Shown here one piece after another: positions 1 to 8,550 of a stretch of DNA of 64,000 nucleotides; positions within the stretch are counted from its first letter, which is position 1; the number at the start of each line of letters is the position of its first letter. The DNA is from Nemesobacter sp965204665 (GTDB taxonomy: Bacteria; Desulfobacterota_D; UBA1144; Nemesobacterales; Nemesobacteraceae): contig OZ242002.1 in NCBI GenBank assembly GCA_965204665.1, forward strand, positions 1,116,001 to 1,180,000. The letters run 5' to 3'. The notes under the pieces are model-generated. The model worked only from the letters and a program-made list of their open reading frames with translations. It was not told the DNA's origin and made no database searches. The position numbers and the translations under genes are program-made.

Positions 1-312
1 GTAAATCTGAAGTTTCTCCAAGTAGGAGATATGATATCTCTCGCTCTTTGCCACGGATGGGAATCGGTCGCAATTGAGGATGTTCCCGTAAATTACAGTG
101 GAGACACGCGGGAAATAACGCTTGTGTCTTCAGACGGCGTTAATTATGAAATTTCCCCCAATCCTTTTTCCAGGAACTCTCTATCGTTCTCCATAGCCGG
201 CAGGGATCTTGAAAAAAGATCGTTCTCGGGACAGCGGGAACTCGGAGACTGGTTTCTGCACGCTCCCGGGCGCACCCTTGAGTTTTCAATTTTTTCGGGA
301 GAAAAGCAGTGA
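1..312 (+). CDS. DUF3891-like protein, C-terminal fragment
   Basis: The frame is open from the first base, so the 5' end lies outside the window and the internal ATG at 31 is probably not the start. About 103 residues are visible. They read LQVGDMISLALCHGW, then a beta-rich stretch ending in NPFSRNSLSFSIAGRDLEK and a final ELGDWFLHAPGRTLEFSIFSGEKQ. This resembles the end of DUF3891 proteins (LQ..D.LSL.LC followed by a PxPF segment), judged from memory of the family. The function of that family is unknown. The stop lies one base before the glcF start, so the two are probably co-transcribed. Confidence 0.55.
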   Translation, partial: VNLKFLQVGDMISLALCHGWESVAIEDVPVNYSGDTREITLVSSDGVNYEISPNPFSRNSLSFSIAGRDLEKRSFSGQRELGDWFLHAPGRTLEFSIFSGEKQ

Positions 313-313
313 G

Positions 314-1609
314 ATGACGATGTCACCCGCTTTTGACGACAAAGACCGGCCCAGCGCGAAGATAATACAAGACTGCGTCCACTGCGGATTCTGCCTTTCC
401 GCCTGTCCCACTTATCTTGAAACCGGAAACGAACTTGATTCCCCGCGTGGAAGAATTCATCTGATAAAAGCGGCCTCCGAAGGCAGGATTGCGATGGCCG
501 ATCCGCTTGTGCGGCATCTTGACCTCTGCCTTGGTTGTCTTGCGTGCGAGACCGCCTGTCCCTCGGGTGTCAGATACAGAAGTCTTATAGAAAACGCAAG
601 AGGGCAGATTGAGAGAAGGTACGCAAGAGGTTTCGGGGACAGTATGCTTCGCTCGTTTATCTTCCGGCTTTTTCCCTACGCGGAAAGAATGAGGATGCTC
701 GTGCCTTTTGCCTGGCTTGCCGGAGTACTGCGTCTGAAAAAACTTCTGCCTCCGAGCATTCTGAACCGGATAAACCCTTCGTTATCCTCGATGTTTCATA
801 TGCTTCCCGATGTCAAGTCTCCCTTTTCGCGGCCACTTTCCGAATTCTACCCGGTTTCGGGGGAGAGAAAGAAAAAAGCGGCGATGATCACAGGATGCGT
901 ACAGTCGGCTTTTTTTCCGGAAATCAACAAAGCTACGGTGGATGCGCTTACCGCAGGCGGCTGCGATGTACTTGTTCCGAGGAACCAGGGATGCTGTGGA
1001 GCGCTCTCTCTGCACTCGGGAAGGATTGAGGAGGGGAGAGAGTTTGCTAAAAACCTAGTGGATGTATTCTCGGAGCTGGATTTTGATGTGCTTGTGGTAA
1101 ACTCCGCCGGGTGCGGGTCGACTGTAAAGGATTACGCGGATATTTTGGGAGAAGACCCTGATTACTCGGAAAAAGCACGGAAACTTTCGGAAAAAACCCT
1201 GGACGTGATGGAGTTTCTCGCGGAAACCGAAATCGGCGAGAAGCTGGGAAAACTTGATATGAAGGTCACGTACCAAGATGCCTGTCATGTGGTTCACGGA
1301 CAGGGAGTAAGTTCCGCCCCCAGAGAACTGCTGCGGAGCATACCCGGGCTTGAACTTGTCGAACCGGCTCGTCCCGACAGCTGTTGCGGGAGCGCAGGAA
1401 TCTACAACATCGTACAACCTGAAATGTCACAGAATATCCTTTCAGAAAAAATCTGTGATATAAAACAGACTGCCTCCGACTGCGTAGCGGTCGCAAACCC
1501 CGGATGCATGATCCAGATATCGAAGGGACTTGCGGACTCGGATTCAAAGGTCGCGGTTGCGCATCCCGTGGAAATTCTCAGCCGGTCGCTCCGGAACTAC
1601 TCCGGCTGA
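314..1609 (+). CDS. glcF: Glycolate oxidase iron-sulfur subunit (GlcF-like)
   Basis: A 431-residue iron-sulfur subunit that would pass electrons from a GlcD-type flavoprotein oxidising glycolate or a similar 2-hydroxyacid. Near the N-terminus are two 4Fe-4S clusters, CVHCGFCLSACP and CLGCLACETACP. Two cysteine-rich CCG domains follow, with signatures QGCCGALSLHSG and DSCCGSAGIYN, as in the GlcF/heterodisulfide-reductase-like family. The frame stays open further upstream, but ATG 314 is preferred because it directly follows the stop of the upstream gene; ATG 320 is a possible alternative. No glcD or glcE lies in the window. The 3' end overlaps the convergent HU gene by 13 bp. Confidence 0.85.
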   Translation: MTMSPAFDDKDRPSAKIIQDCVHCGFCLSACPTYLETGNELDSPRGRIHLIKAASEGRIAMADPLVRHLDLCLGCLACETACPSGVRYRSLIENARGQIERRYARGFGDSMLRSFIFRLFPYAERMRMLVPFAWLAGVLRLKKLLPPSILNRINPSLSSMFHMLPDVKSPFSRPLSEFYPVSGERKKKAAMITGCVQSAFFPEINKATVDALTAGGCDVLVPRNQGCCGALSLHSGRIEEGREFAKNLVDVFSELDFDVLVVNSAGCGSTVKDYADILGEDPDYSEKARKLSEKTLDVMEFLAETEIGEKLGKLDMKVTYQDACHVVHGQGVSSAPRELLRSIPGLELVEPARPDSCCGSAGIYNIVQPEMSQNILSEKICDIKQTASDCVAVANPGCMIQISKGLADSDSKVAVAHPVEILSRSLRNYSG

Positions 1610-1887
1610 GGAACGGAAAAGGCTTTCGATACTCTGAACTTGACTACTTTTTTTGCGGGAATGGTTATCGCTTCACCGGTTGCAGGGTTTCTCGCCGTGC
1701 GGGCTTTCTGATCACGGAGAACGAGTTTCCCGATTCCGGGAATCGAAAGTTCTCCCGCATCCACGATTTCTTCATGCGCAACTTCTATGAGTGCATCCAG
1801 AAGAGCTTTTGTGTCCTTCTTGGCAGTACCGGCTTTTTCGCTCAGCCGGTCAACAAGAGCGGTTTTTGTCAAGGGCTTGCCGTCCAT
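1597..1887 (-). CDS. hup: HU-family DNA-binding protein
   Basis: A 96-residue histone-like protein that bends and compacts DNA. It starts MDGKPLTKTALVDRLSEKAG (helical dimerisation part) and contains the family signature GIGKLVLRDQKARTARNPATGE, followed by ITIPAKKVVKFRVSKA. Length and motif order are typical of HU. A strong AAGGAGG ribosome-binding site precedes the ATG. The last 13 bp overlap the 3' end of glcF on the other strand, leaving no room for a dedicated bidirectional terminator. The call is secure; whether it is the only HU of the genome is unknown. Confidence 0.93.
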   Translation of the reverse strand: MDGKPLTKTALVDRLSEKAGTAKKDTKALLDALIEVAHEEIVDAGELSIPGIGKLVLRDQKARTARNPATGEAITIPAKKVVKFRVSKAFSVPQPE

Positions 1888-1919
1888 AATAGATCCTCCT
1901 TAGTAGATCGTCAGCCCAA

Positions 1920-1948
1920 ATTATCAGTCTTTCCGGATAAAAAGTCAA
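1920..1948 (-). promoter_or_regulatory. Sigma-70 promoter of the HU gene
   Basis: Read on the minus strand, TTGACT (1948-1943) is followed by a 17-bp spacer and GATAAT (1925-1920), about 30 bp before the HU start codon. Hexamers and spacing fit a housekeeping promoter. It serves as an in-window reference for a normal 17-bp spacer, in contrast to the 15-bp spacers of the poly-G promoters. Confidence 0.7.
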
Positions 1949-2306
1949 TCACTATTAATTTGAGAGGCAGTTGAGACTGTGAAAATATTCCGAAGTTCTG
2001 CATTAAGGACTCACGGGTCCGGATTGGCAGGAAAGACTAGGCCACCCTTTTCATGACCTTCTTCAGTTCCCCGACCGTCTCCGCTTCATGTAGTAAATTC
2101 CTTATACGGGATTAACGTCCGGGTTCGTGTTCTGTACGGGCGTTATGCGTCTGCTGTTCGTCCGCAGGATCGTGCAACGGCCGGCCGACCCGCATATATC
2201 ATCGTCCGTGAAAATCTTGAGATCGAAAATATTTTACTCCTTTTCAGATCCCTTAGATTTGTATTCTCAATTGTTGAACAACTTATGTCCCGTTTCCGGA
2301 AAAAAA
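1949..2306. other. Intergenic stretch with one dispersed repeat
   Basis: No convincing gene is seen. Bases 1978-2004 match 50812-50838 at 24 of 27 positions (both begin TGTGAA and end GTTCTGCATT), so the stretch holds one copy of a short dispersed intergenic sequence. A possible 68-codon frame at 2127-2333 has no recognisable family or ribosome-binding site and runs through the pal promoter, so it is not called. Confidence 0.5.
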
Positions 2307-2334
2307 TTGAAAAACCCTCGATGGATGCTATAAT
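2307..2334 (+). promoter_or_regulatory. Sigma-70 promoter of the pal-cpoB operon
   Basis: TTGAAA at 2307-2312, a 16-bp spacer and a perfect TATAAT at 2329-2334, about 75 bp before the pal start. It implies that pal and cpoB are transcribed here without the upstream tol genes that normally precede them. Confidence 0.7.
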
Positions 2335-2409
2335 TGAGCATGTGGTTGTATCTGAGGTTCGGTAGTTTTTATCTGGTGTGAGTTCTAAAATATCTGAAGG
2401 GGATGTTTC

Positions 2410-3162
2410 ATGAAAAAATCTGTTGCTTTTTCGCTTTTCATTTTTGCGGTTGTCTGTATCTTCAATGTTTCAGGATGCGCGAGGAAAACGGCTGTTGATG
2501 CACCTCCTCCGGAACTTCGCAGCAAGTTAGTGGAAATTTCGCAGAAACTTGATCAAGCCAGAACCGAGGATGCCGACGAAACTTGGGAATATAAAGAAGC
2601 CGAAAGGTTTTTTGAAGAAGCGAACGAACTGATATCTCAAGGTGATTTTTCCGGGGCGGAATCCGCTCTTTCCCAAGCGGATATAAAAATCACGCAAGCT
2701 CTCGGGGCCGCAAGGGAAGCCGTTTATATGGAGAATTTTGATGAAGAAGCACAGAAGTTCTACAAGCAGATGCTCAGCGATTCATTCTCCGAAGGCAATG
2801 TTCGGCATATCGGTCTTTCAGATGTGTTTTTCGAGTATGACGCTTCAGAGTTGACGTTTCAGACGACAGAGGTGCTTGACCGCAACATTGAGATATTGAA
2901 TGAGAATATCGACCTGATAAAAAATGTGCTTGTATTCGGTTTCTGCGATGTCCGCGGAACAGACGAGTACAACCTCGCGCTTGGAAAGAAAAGAGCCGAT
3001 ATGATTAAAAAATACCTGATCGGACGAGGAATACCTGCCGAACTGGTATACTCGATCAGCAGGGGGGAAACGGATATATGGGGGGAGGGGGATTTTGAGG
3101 GGGCGTATAAAGCCAACAGACGCGGTCACTTCATAGTTCTGTCAAACCGGGGTTCTTCTTAA
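2410..3162 (+). CDS. pal: OmpA-domain lipoprotein, Pal-like
   Basis: A 250-residue lipoprotein with signal peptide and lipobox VSGC (lipidated Cys at residue 23). Residues about 35-110 form an acidic helical segment resembling the DUF4398 type of lipoprotein domain (EAERFFEEANELISQGDF, then ESALSQADIKITQAL). The C-terminal ~115 residues are an OmpA/Pal peptidoglycan-binding domain, with VFFEYDASELTF and NLALGKKRADMIKKYLIGRG. Pal anchors the outer membrane to peptidoglycan and works with TolB. The order pal then cpoB matches the classical Tol-Pal operon, but tolB is missing here. The protein is longer than E. coli Pal because of the N-terminal helical segment. Role assignment is by domain and neighbour. 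Confidence 0.82.
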   Translation: MKKSVAFSLFIFAVVCIFNVSGCARKTAVDAPPPELRSKLVEISQKLDQARTEDADETWEYKEAERFFEEANELISQGDFSGAESALSQADIKITQALGAAREAVYMENFDEEAQKFYKQMLSDSFSEGNVRHIGLSDVFFEYDASELTFQTTEVLDRNIEILNENIDLIKNVLVFGFCDVRGTDEYNLALGKKRADMIKKYLIGRGIPAELVYSISRGETDIWGEGDFEGAYKANRRGHFIVLSNRGSS

Positions 3163-3166
3163 GATA

Positions 3167-4027
3167 ATGAAGAAATTAAATCATCTGCTGCCGATAACGA
3201 TTTTACTGATCTGCTCTATGCTGGTCTACGGATGTACGGGTGCGGCTTCGCAGGGCGACTTCAGCTATCTCTACACGAAACATAGAGCTATGGAAAAACG
3301 CCTGAAGGAAACACAGCAGGTTGTGGAGGAAGTGAAAGAAGTTGAGATCCCGGAACTCAGAGAAAAAACCTTTGAACTTGAAAACAAACTCCTTGAAACG
3401 GAGCAGATTGTAGGAAAACTTCATTCCTACATGGAGCAGCGACTGAGCGAACTTGCGGAAGGGATGTCCTCTGCGCAGAACAATCCGCCCCCGCTTCAGG
3501 AAAAACCGACTTCTTCCGTCCCTGCACCGGTAGAACAACCTCCGATAGAGAAGCCTGCCCCTGAGTTCCGGACAACCCCGGCCCCCGTTGCGGTGAAAAA
3601 GCCGGAACAACCTGTGACAGAGGAAAAATCCGGCCCCGAGACTGAAGCACCCGGGTCTGACTGGGACCTCGGCATGGATGCTTATAAAGACGGGGATTTT
3701 GAGGGGGCGAGAACCCTGTTCGTCAGTTATATGGAAAAAAATCCTCAGAGTGACCGGGTTTCAGAGGCTAAGTTCATGATCGCGAAGGCATATTTCGAAC
3801 AGGGGCTTTACGAGGAATCCATACTTGAGTGCCAGGAGATGATTGACACTTGGTTGCAGAGTCCTAGAATTCCTCTGTGTATGCTGAACCAGGGGATAGC
3901 TCTTGTCAGGATAGGAAAACCTGTTGAAGCGAACCTGTTCTTCGAATCTCTCATAGAATCGCATCCCGAGTCCGAAGAAGCCGCAGAAGCAAAAGATCAG
4001 ATAGATGCTCTGCCCGCGCCGGAATAA
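3167..4027 (+). CDS. cpoB: CpoB/YbgF-like periplasmic coiled-coil TPR lipoprotein
   Basis: A 286-residue protein starting 4 bp after pal. The N-terminus is a lipoprotein signal (LVYGC, Cys 23). It is followed by a coiled coil of about residues 35-100 rich in Glu, Lys and Leu, then a Pro/Glu-rich linker of about residues 103-160, and C-terminal TPR repeats beginning WDLGMDAYKDGDFEGARTLF. E. coli CpoB has the coiled-coil plus TPR layout and coordinates outer-membrane constriction with septal peptidoglycan synthesis. Here the protein looks lipidated, whereas E. coli CpoB is soluble. The next gene, hemL, starts 23 bp downstream, so read-through is likely. Confidence 0.75.
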   Translation: MKKLNHLLPITILLICSMLVYGCTGAASQGDFSYLYTKHRAMEKRLKETQQVVEEVKEVEIPELREKTFELENKLLETEQIVGKLHSYMEQRLSELAEGMSSAQNNPPPLQEKPTSSVPAPVEQPPIEKPAPEFRTTPAPVAVKKPEQPVTEEKSGPETEAPGSDWDLGMDAYKDGDFEGARTLFVSYMEKNPQSDRVSEAKFMIAKAYFEQGLYEESILECQEMIDTWLQSPRIPLCMLNQGIALVRIGKPVEANLFFESLIESHPESEEAAEAKDQIDALPAPE

Positions 4028-4050
4028 CGGAAATTTCCCGACTCTCCCGA

Positions 4051-5349
4051 ATGAATACGGACAATTCGGAAAAATTTTTCAGAAAAGCTAAAGATGTTCT
4101 TGTCGGCGGAGTCAACAGTCCCGTAAGGTCATATGCGTCGGTAGGAGGTCTGCCCCGTTTTATATCAAGAGCGCAGGGCGCCCATGTATATGATGTGGAC
4201 GGGAACCGGTATATTGACTATGTCGCTTCCTGGGGACCCTTGGTTCTCGGTCATGCACATCCTTCAGTTGTAGAAGTTCTTCAGAAAAAAATTCTTATGG
4301 GGACAAGTTTCGGCGCGCCGTGTGAACTTGAAACCGACCTTGCGACGCTTATTACGCAAAGCTTTTCATCAATAGAGAAAGTGCGCCTCACGAACTCGGG
4401 AACCGAGGCCGCGATGAGCGCCGTAAGACTTGCAAGAGCTTTTACGCACCGAGAATACATAGTCAAATTCGAAGGTTGCTACCATGGACACTCGGATTTT
4501 CTTCTGGTGAAAAGCGGTTCGGGGGCGACCACTTTCGGGCATCCCAGCAGTGCGGGAGTCCCGGAATCTCTTATAAGCAGAACTCTTATCGCCGGTTATA
4601 ACGACATTGATTCCGTAAAGAAACTGTTTAAGAAGTATCCGGACAAAATTGCGGGAATTATAATTGAACCCGTGGCCGGAAACATGGGAGTTGTTCTACC
4701 GCGGAGAAACTTTCTTGAGGATTTGCGTTCTTTGTGCAGCGCGGAAGGTGCGCTCTTGATATTTGACGAGGTAATAACGGGATTCCGCCTGGCAAGGGGG
4801 GGAGCACAGGAGATTTTCGGCGTAATCCCCGACATAACATGTCTCGGAAAAATAATAGGGGGAGGACTACCGGTGGGGGCGTACGGCGCAGGTAGGGAAA
4901 TAATGAAAATGGTTTCCCCCGAGGGTCCTATGTATCAGGCGGGAACGCTTTCGGGGAATCCGCTTGCTGTGGCTGCCGGGATAGCAACCATAGAAAAACT
5001 GGACAGAAAAACCTACCGCGGCATTGAGAAGATGACCGCCTGCATGGTAGCGGAAATAAGAGAAATCATAGAAAGAACATCCGTACCCGTCACTTTGAAT
5101 TCCGTGGGATCCATGTTCACGGTGTTTTTTACGGAAAACCAGGTTACGGACTACGCGGGAGCTGTCGGGTGCGACACCGTGGCGTATGCGAAGTTTTTCA
5201 GAACGCTGCTGCAAAACGGCGTAATGTTTCCGCCTTCACAGTTCGAAACCGTTTTCTTATCCGCCGTTCACACGGAAGAGCAGATAGACGCAACCCTTAA
5301 AGCTGTAGGTTCGGCGCTGCAGAAGGCATGTTCAGGAGAAAAACGATAG
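4051..5349 (+). CDS. hemL: Glutamate-1-semialdehyde 2,1-aminomutase
   Basis: A 432-residue PLP enzyme converting glutamate-1-semialdehyde to 5-aminolevulinate in the C5 tetrapyrrole pathway. Diagnostic parts are VGGVNSPVRSYASVGG at the N-terminus, the substrate-side segment NSGTEAAMSAVRLARAFT, GCYHGHSDFLLVKSGSGATT, the PLP-contact FDEVITGFR and the Schiff-base lysine in LGKIIGGGLPVGAYGA. Length is typical of GSAM. It overlaps atpZ by 22 bp. Tetrapyrrole supply could serve both heme and the cobalamin needed by the mutase at 22-26 kb, but no further pathway genes are present. Confidence 0.95.
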   Translation: MNTDNSEKFFRKAKDVLVGGVNSPVRSYASVGGLPRFISRAQGAHVYDVDGNRYIDYVASWGPLVLGHAHPSVVEVLQKKILMGTSFGAPCELETDLATLITQSFSSIEKVRLTNSGTEAAMSAVRLARAFTHREYIVKFEGCYHGHSDFLLVKSGSGATTFGHPSSAGVPESLISRTLIAGYNDIDSVKKLFKKYPDKIAGIIIEPVAGNMGVVLPRRNFLEDLRSLCSAEGALLIFDEVITGFRLARGGAQEIFGVIPDITCLGKIIGGGLPVGAYGAGREIMKMVSPEGPMYQAGTLSGNPLAVAAGIATIEKLDRKTYRGIEKMTACMVAEIREIIERTSVPVTLNSVGSMFTVFFTENQVTDYAGAVGCDTVAYAKFFRTLLQNGVMFPPSQFETVFLSAVHTEEQIDATLKAVGSALQKACSGEKR

Positions 5350-5573
5350 AAAATCGCAACTGGATTTTTTTTGCCGTAATCGGCATTGAATTCGGATGTT
5401 CCATTATAGGTGGTCTTCTCCTTGGAGGTTATGCGGACAAGAAATTCGAAACTCCGTTCCCTTTGTTTACATTACTGGGTCTTGTATGCGGGGTGGTTGC
5501 GGGGATGGTCTTTTTATTGCGCGCGTTGAAACTCAAAGACAAAGAAGACGGCAACCGAAATGAAGAAGTTTAG
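5328..5573 (+). CDS. atpZ: AtpZ/AtpI-type small membrane protein
   Basis: An 81-residue protein with two predicted membrane helices (WIFFAVIGIEFGCSIIGGLLLGGYADKKF, shortened here, at residues 12-40, and LFTLLGLVCGVVAGMVFLLRAL at 47-68). GGYADKKF is typical of AtpZ proteins, which lie upstream of atpI and have been linked to Mg2+ transport or assembly of the ATP synthase rotor. It overlaps the end of hemL and is overlapped by atpI, so the set is translationally coupled. Confidence 0.75.
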   Translation: MFRRKTIENRNWIFFAVIGIEFGCSIIGGLLLGGYADKKFETPFPLFTLLGLVCGVVAGMVFLLRALKLKDKEDGNRNEEV

Positions 5574-5901
5574 TATGGGAGTCGAGGTACTTGCCCTTGC
5601 TGTCATAGCACTTGTTTTTGCCGTAAATATGGCAATAGGAGAGCAGAATATAGCCATCGGCGCGGCGGCGGGCGGAGTGCTTTTTCTTCTTGATTACATA
5701 GCCATAAAATTTGTCGTGAAATCGCTTACGGAAAACAGGTATTCGCTTTTATTCTCCATATTTATAGTAGTTTTGAAACTGCTTGTGCTGGTTGCGATAG
5801 TGGTGGTTTTGTTGATGTTTGCAAAACTGGATATTTATGGTTTACTCCTAGGTTTAACTTCGTTGGTGATAATCATAATAGGCAAGGGTTTGAGAGGATA
5901 A
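5560..5901 (+). CDS. atpI: ATP synthase protein I (AtpI-like)
   Basis: A 113-residue, very hydrophobic protein with four predicted membrane helices. AtpI is an accessory factor for c-ring assembly and is not part of the final enzyme. The sequence is weakly conserved (GAAAGGVLFLLDYIAIKFVV is the best part), so the assignment leans on position between atpZ and atpB and on length and topology. It overlaps atpZ by 14 bp. Confidence 0.7.
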   Translation: MKKFSMGVEVLALAVIALVFAVNMAIGEQNIAIGAAAGGVLFLLDYIAIKFVVKSLTENRYSLLFSIFIVVLKLLVLVAIVVVLLMFAKLDIYGLLLGLTSLVIIIIGKGLRG

Positions 5902-5905
5902 CTGC

Positions 5906-6595
5906 ATGGATAGTTTCAGTTGGTTTTCGCTTGTCGGTCTACTGGAGTACGATCACATTCTGGGTGCGGGGATCGTGGTTCTTTTCATTTTGATTGCGGG
6001 ACTCAGGGTAAGGAGTCATTACGCGAAAGAAGAGTCCGTAATCCCCGAGGAAAAACCTTCAATGAATGTTTTCTTTGAACTTCTCGGACTTGAGTTTCTT
6101 TTCAGTATGATTGAAAGCATGTTCGGTTCCAGGGAAAAAGCTAAAAAACACTTCCCGCTTCTTGCCGGACTGTTCTTTTTCATACTGTTTGCGAATCTGC
6201 TGGGAATGATTCCGGGCTTTCTGCCCCCTACCGGGAACCTGAACACCACCGTTGCGATAGCGGCTCTCGTATTTTTCATGGAGCACTTCTATGGAGTAAG
6301 AGAAAACGGCGTCGGCTACCTGAGGCGCTTTCTCGGTCCGGTGCTTTTCCTCGCCCCTCTTATGGTAATAATCGAAGTCATAAGTTATCTTGTGAGGCCC
6401 GTATCGCTTTCGCTGAGGCTTTTTATGAATATCACTGGCGACCACATGGTGCTGGGAGTATTCACGAACCTGACGCATATACTGATCCCGATGGCTTTTG
6501 TGGGACTTGGAATTTTCGTATCTTTTCTGCAGGCGTTTATATTCACCGTTCTTTCAACTATATATATAGCGCTTGACGAAGCGCATGATCACTGA
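5906..6595 (+). CDS. atpB: F0F1 ATP synthase subunit a
   Basis: A 229-residue membrane subunit forming the ion half-channels of F0. The essential arginine is in LSLRLFMNITGDHMVLGVF near residue 170, and the C-terminal helix FVSFLQAFIFTVLSTIYIA is typical. EHFYGVRENGVGYLRRFLGP is the usual loop before the conserved helices. It starts 5 bp after atpI. Subunit c follows, but there is no b, delta, alpha, gamma, beta or epsilon, so F1 and the stator must be encoded elsewhere. Confidence 0.92.
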   Translation: MDSFSWFSLVGLLEYDHILGAGIVVLFILIAGLRVRSHYAKEESVIPEEKPSMNVFFELLGLEFLFSMIESMFGSREKAKKHFPLLAGLFFFILFANLLGMIPGFLPPTGNLNTTVAIAALVFFMEHFYGVRENGVGYLRRFLGPVLFLAPLMVIIEVISYLVRPVSLSLRLFMNITGDHMVLGVFTNLTHILIPMAFVGLGIFVSFLQAFIFTVLSTIYIALDEAHDH

Positions 6596-6632
6596 AATCC
6601 GAACTTTTCGACAAAATTTAGGAGGTTGAAAA

Positions 6633-6962
6633 ATGAAAAAGTTGCTTTCTTTTATCGGTTTGACGGTTCTCGCATTTGTTGCGGCTTCCGTTCCCGAAGC
6701 GTTTGCCGCCGCTGAAGGAGGAGGATTGGGAGATACCGCTAAGATGGGACTGGGTTTAGCGGCCGGCATAGGAATCGGCATAGCAGCGGGCGTAGCCGGG
6801 ATAGGTCAGGGGCTTGCCACGGCTTCCGCGGTTGAAGGGATAGCCAGGAACCCGGGCGCTTCCGCTAAGATCCAGACTCCGATGATTATCGGGCTTGCAC
6901 TTATCGAGTCTCTGGTAATTTACGCTCTGCTCATAGCTTTTCTGCTTCAGGGAAAAATCTGA
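6633..6962 (+). CDS. atpE: F0F1 ATP synthase subunit c
   Basis: A 109-residue c-ring protein, longer than the usual 75-90 because it begins with an apparent cleavable signal (MKKLLSFIGLTVLAFVAASV, then AFAAAEG). The hairpin helices are GLGLAAGIGIGIAAGVAGIGQG and IIGLALIESLVIYALLIAFLL, joined by the polar loop ARNPGASAK. The ion-binding carboxylate is the Glu in LIESLVIY. Gln in GIGQG, Ser after the Glu and the Tyr five residues later are also seen in Na+-binding rings, but Leu replaces the usual Thr, so ion specificity is open. A strong TAGGAGG ribosome-binding site precedes the start, consistent with the high copy number of c. Confidence 0.93.
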   Translation: MKKLLSFIGLTVLAFVAASVPEAFAAAEGGGLGDTAKMGLGLAAGIGIGIAAGVAGIGQGLATASAVEGIARNPGASAKIQTPMIIGLALIESLVIYALLIAFLLQGKI

Positions 6963-6979
6963 AGTCGCTTAATTACGAA

Positions 6980-7029
6980 GAGGTGAGGAACCTTCAGTCT
7001 CAATGAATATTTCTCACCTCATTTATTTT
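6980..7029 (+). terminator. Rho-independent terminator after atpE
   Basis: GAGGTGAG (6980-6987) pairs with CTCACCTC (7013-7020), and three more pairs, one of them G-T, extend the stem inward. The T-rich tail ATTTATTTT follows. It lies 18 bp after the atpE stop and closes the pal-to-atpE transcription unit. Confidence 0.7.
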
Positions 7030-7106
7030 CAGTTCTGGATTTTCCGCACGGTTTTTCCGGCGAAATTGCTGGAATCGACGCTCAGTGAAGGGGCGGGATA
7101 TCTCTC

Positions 7107-8456
7107 TTATGAGAGAGGGTAGTTCTTCAGAACAAATTTCGTCGCGTCCTTTTTCGAGGAAATACTCCCCTCCAGTTGATTTTCCTCAATCCTGCTCAAA
7201 ATCTCGGAAAAAACAGGTCCTGGAGAATAGCCGAGATCTATGAGGTCCTTTCCTCCAAGAAGCGGAGCCGGCCTTATATCTTCGCTGCCGTATTCTTCCA
7301 TCTTTGATCTCACGAAATCATACGCGTCGGTCTTTCCGTGACTTCCCATACAATCGGCGAGGTGAAGCTGCATGTGTTCTTCAAAATATGGAAGGGAAAG
7401 AAATTTTCTGAGTGTACTTTTCTTCATACTGAACACATCCTTGAATCTCAGATGGTAGTAGATCAGTTCAGATATTCTGTTTATTTGCTTTTTCGAGAAT
7501 CTGAGTCTTGAGCAGATTTTTTCCGCCATCCGCGCCCCCACCTTGTCATGTCCGTTAAATCTTATCCTGTCCGACACGGAGTAAGTTGGAGGCTTGCCGA
7601 CATCGTGAAGAAGAGCGGCGGTCGCAAGTTCGGCGGAACAGCGATTCTTCATGTTTTCACGGAGTATATCCATAACAAGACATGTATGAACGAATACATC
7701 GCCTTCGGGATGAAACTCGGGAGGTTGTTTCACACCTCTCATGGTTTCCACCTCGGGAAGAAAATGTTGGAGAAGGCCGGATGAGCTCAGAAGTTTAATC
7801 CCGGCTCCCGGACGCCCCCGCATGAGTATCTTGAGCAGTTCTTCCCTTATTCTTTCCGCGCTCACGGATACAATATCGGAAGCGAGTCTACCTATAGCGC
7901 AGAACGCATCGCAGGCGAGTTCAAAATCAAGAGATGATGCGAATCGTACCGCTCTGATCATCCTGAGCCTGTCCTCGCTGAATCTTCTCTCGCAATCCCC
8001 TATGGGTCTTACGATTCCTTTCTCAATATCAGCAAGCCCGCCGACATAGTCGTAAAGCTCCTGTGAGACAGGGTCGTACAGCATGCCGTTTATCGTAAAA
8101 TCTCTTCTTCGCACATCCTCTTCCGGCGATATTGTGTACTCAACGCTTACAGGATGCCGACCATCGTCGTATCCGGATTCCTTTCTAAAAGTAGCGACTT
8201 CAAAACTCGTTCCTCCGCTGATCACCAGTACAACGCCGAAACTCTCCCCGACCGCCACGGTTCTCTCGAAGGTATTCCTTATCTGCGTAGGCGTGGCGCT
8301 TGTGGCTATGTCAATCTCCTCGGACTGAATTCCGAGCAGCGCATCGCGTACGCAGCCACCCACGAAAAAAGAATCATGTCCCTTTTTCCCGAGCGCGTTT
8401 ATGATTTCGAGCGCTTCCGTGAAATTTTTCTTCTCAAAATCAAGTTTTCTTTTCAT
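7107..8456 (-). CDS. cca: tRNA nucleotidyltransferase/poly(A) polymerase with HD domain
   Basis: A 449-residue class II nucleotidyltransferase. The N-terminal head has VGGCVRDALLG and the metal-binding EIDIAT, then RRRDFTINGMLYDP and the nucleotide-selecting motif EDRLRMIRAVRFAS. The middle carries an HD phosphohydrolase domain (FVHTCLVMD, LLHDVGKPPTYS). It adds CCA to tRNA 3' ends or, in bacteria with split enzymes, only part of it; sequence alone does not distinguish CCA-adding from A-adding or poly(A) activity. It is transcribed away from the AMP-binding gene across a 94-bp gap. Confidence 0.88.
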   Translation of the reverse strand: MKRKLDFEKKNFTEALEIINALGKKGHDSFFVGGCVRDALLGIQSEEIDIATSATPTQIRNTFERTVAVGESFGVVLVISGGTSFEVATFRKESGYDDGRHPVSVEYTISPEEDVRRRDFTINGMLYDPVSQELYDYVGGLADIEKGIVRPIGDCERRFSEDRLRMIRAVRFASSLDFELACDAFCAIGRLASDIVSVSAERIREELLKILMRGRPGAGIKLLSSSGLLQHFLPEVETMRGVKQPPEFHPEGDVFVHTCLVMDILRENMKNRCSAELATAALLHDVGKPPTYSVSDRIRFNGHDKVGARMAEKICSRLRFSKKQINRISELIYYHLRFKDVFSMKKSTLRKFLSLPYFEEHMQLHLADCMGSHGKTDAYDFVRSKMEEYGSEDIRPAPLLGGKDLIDLGYSPGPVFSEILSRIEENQLEGSISSKKDATKFVLKNYPLS

Positions 8457-8550
8457 CGTCCGACAATAAAAAAATGAAACCGGTTAAATTTAGGTCTAAT
8501 TCTACCCGAATCGAATATGAGGAGTTCTGAGAGAATACGGCGACAACATT

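Noticed and set aside
2127..2333. 68-codon frame upstream of pal
   Set aside because: No family, no ribosome-binding site, and it covers the TTGAAA/TATAAT promoter of pal.
4796..4802. Seven-G run inside hemL
   Set aside because: It is within coding sequence with normal codons, and it is shorter than the intergenic runs, so no phase-variation claim is made.
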